From: Kordiimonas laminariae
GTDB taxonomy: Bacteria > Pseudomonadota > Alphaproteobacteria > Sphingomonadales > Kordiimonadaceae
Reading direction: 5' to 3'
DNA length: 64,000 nucleotides
Assembly (NCBI RefSeq): GCF_023008165.1
Contig: NZ_JAKQZA010000001.1
Coordinates: 332,796-396,795, forward strand
Positions 63,381 to 64,000 of the stretch are shown here, piece by piece; the stretch's first letter is position 1, and each line of letters opens with the position of its first letter. Under the pieces are notes generated by a model. The model saw nothing but the letters and a program-made list of their open reading frames with translations. It searched no databases and was not told the DNA's origin. The position numbers and the translations under genes are program-made.

Positions 63381-63411
63381 AAAGGCCGCCGAACTATGAT
63401 CGGCGGTCTTT
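63381..63411. terminator. Terminator between tetR-type and hydrolase genes
   Basis: AAAGGCCGCCGA pairs with TCGGCGGTCTTT (one G:T) over a seven-base loop, followed by T on the plus side and preceded by an A-run that serves the opposite gene. Confidence 0.8.
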
Positions 63412-63443
63412 TTAATTCTAGTGCCCAAAATTTGAAGCATGCT

Positions 63444-64000
63444 TTAAAACTCGGGTCGCTCTCTTAGGCTCATAAACTCTCTGATAGCGTTCCAGACATC
63501 AGCTCGATGATCATCCGTTTCTTTCAGGATTTCATGCATGGCGCCTTCAATCTTCACCAAACGAGCATTTGGCATACGCGCGACCAATTTATCTTGGGCG
63601 TCATTATCCACAATCTGATCTTCACCCGCCTGAAGCATCAATACTGGTGTTTCAATGGCTTCCGCATAACCAGGTGCATTTAGTTTTTTGGTAGATTTAA
63701 CCGCTTCCCACAGCCATTTATGAGTGGCACCGCCTACTGCCAGACGACGATCTTTATTATGAATGAAATAATCTTCATCTTCGAACCGGTCATCATCGTG
63801 AGTTAGCTTTTTCCGCCAACCCCAGCGGCCTGTTTTAAAGGCGGTATGCCCAGGAATATAACTACCACCAAGCCCCAGATGACGCATTACCCACGGTAAA
63901 CCGCTTAATATAAATTCTGGCACACCACCGCCATTAACCTTCACCATTGGCGCTACCGTAATAGCAGCATCCGCGTATCCCGGATGTTCTTTCAGGAACC
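63444..64000 (-). CDS. Alpha/beta hydrolase, lysophospholipase-like (5' end outside the window)
   Basis: The frame runs to the right edge of the window without a stop, so only the C-terminal 185 residues are seen. Upstream of the first internal Met the frame reads AAITVAPMVKV, typical of the strand after the nucleophile in monoacylglycerol-lipase-like hydrolases. The acid lies in LQAGEDQIVD and the His in GAMHEIL, completing the triad. The nucleophile elbow is outside the window. Convergent with the TetR gene. Confidence 0.8.
   Translation of the reverse strand, partial: FLKEHPGYADAAITVAPMVKVNGGGVPEFILSGLPWVMRHLGLGGSYIPGHTAFKTGRWGWRKKLTHDDDRFEDEDYFIHNKDRRLAVGGATHKWLWEAVKSTKKLNAPGYAEAIETPVLMLQAGEDQIVDNDAQDKLVARMPNARLVKIEGAMHEILKETDDHRADVWNAIREFMSLRERPEF

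Noticed and set aside
1..64000. CRISPR arrays, insertion sequences, prophage genes, rRNA and an origin of replication
   Set aside because: None was seen: no regularly spaced repeats, no transposase or phage structural motifs and no ribosomal sequence in the window.

Overview
The window looks like a chromosomal stretch of a marine, chemotactic alphaproteobacterium of moderate GC content, most likely near Kordiimonadales. This is an inference from gene content: DUF6491, DUF6488, HBM-type chemoreceptors, an ECF42 sigma factor, an LpxH-like/GT4 pair and TypA. No rRNA, phage block, transposase or CRISPR array is visible. There is one tRNA gene (tRNA-Val, anticodon GAC). Genes are short independent units on both strands, many with clear hairpin terminators.

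Layout. 1-5.6 kb: the end of an outer-membrane beta-barrel protein, a DUF6491 protein, a methyltransferase, DUF1289 plus a small ion channel, and a two-subunit molybdenum hydroxylase (IorAB-like) divergent from a LysR regulator. 6.8-15.8 kb: envelope proteins, including two beta-lactamase-fold/hydrolase enzymes, a PapD-like protein, a membrane-bound LytTR regulator, and a tandem pair of secreted cysteine-containing paralogues next to a third secreted protein. 16-18.8 kb: LysE exporter and a HupE/UreJ-DUF6488 metal-type operon. 19-28 kb: small metabolic enzymes, each beside its likely regulator (HxlR, AraC), plus CPBP, VOC, EEP nuclease and dienelactone-hydrolase proteins.

28.1-30 kb: a 1.8 kb insert bounded by a 51-nt direct repeat of the tRNA-Val 3' end. 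It carries only a small membrane protein and an acidic calcium-binding, RTX-like protein. 30-38 kb: N-formylglutamate amidohydrolase, a candidate small RNA with anti-Shine-Dalgarno motifs, an LpxH-like phosphatase with a glycosyltransferase, an orphan binding protein, YjjX and three multi-pass membrane proteins. 38-46 kb: typA, a trans-3-hydroxy-L-proline pathway pair, an ECF42 sigma factor with its YCII partner, and a MarR/SRPBCC/DUF4345 locus that shares an operator-like repeat. 46-60 kb: two PH-like membrane proteins, an lpoB locus (LpoB, COG3014, YcfL and a CsgG-like protein), MscS, three chemoreceptors, and two paralogous solute-binding proteins between chemoreceptor genes. 60-64 kb: stress membrane peptides, a DauA-like oxidoreductase, hisN, a TetR regulator and the C-terminal part of a lipase-like hydrolase.

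The strongest candidates for something new are the tRNA-bounded mini-island (28.1-30.0 kb), the anti-SD small RNA (31.1-31.2 kb), the secreted tandem family (12.4-15.8 kb) and the orphan binding proteins nested among chemoreceptors (54.4-59.9 kb). The reassignment of the proline-racemase homologue to a dehydratase, from its Cys/Thr active-site pair and its neighbour, is the best-supported functional inference.
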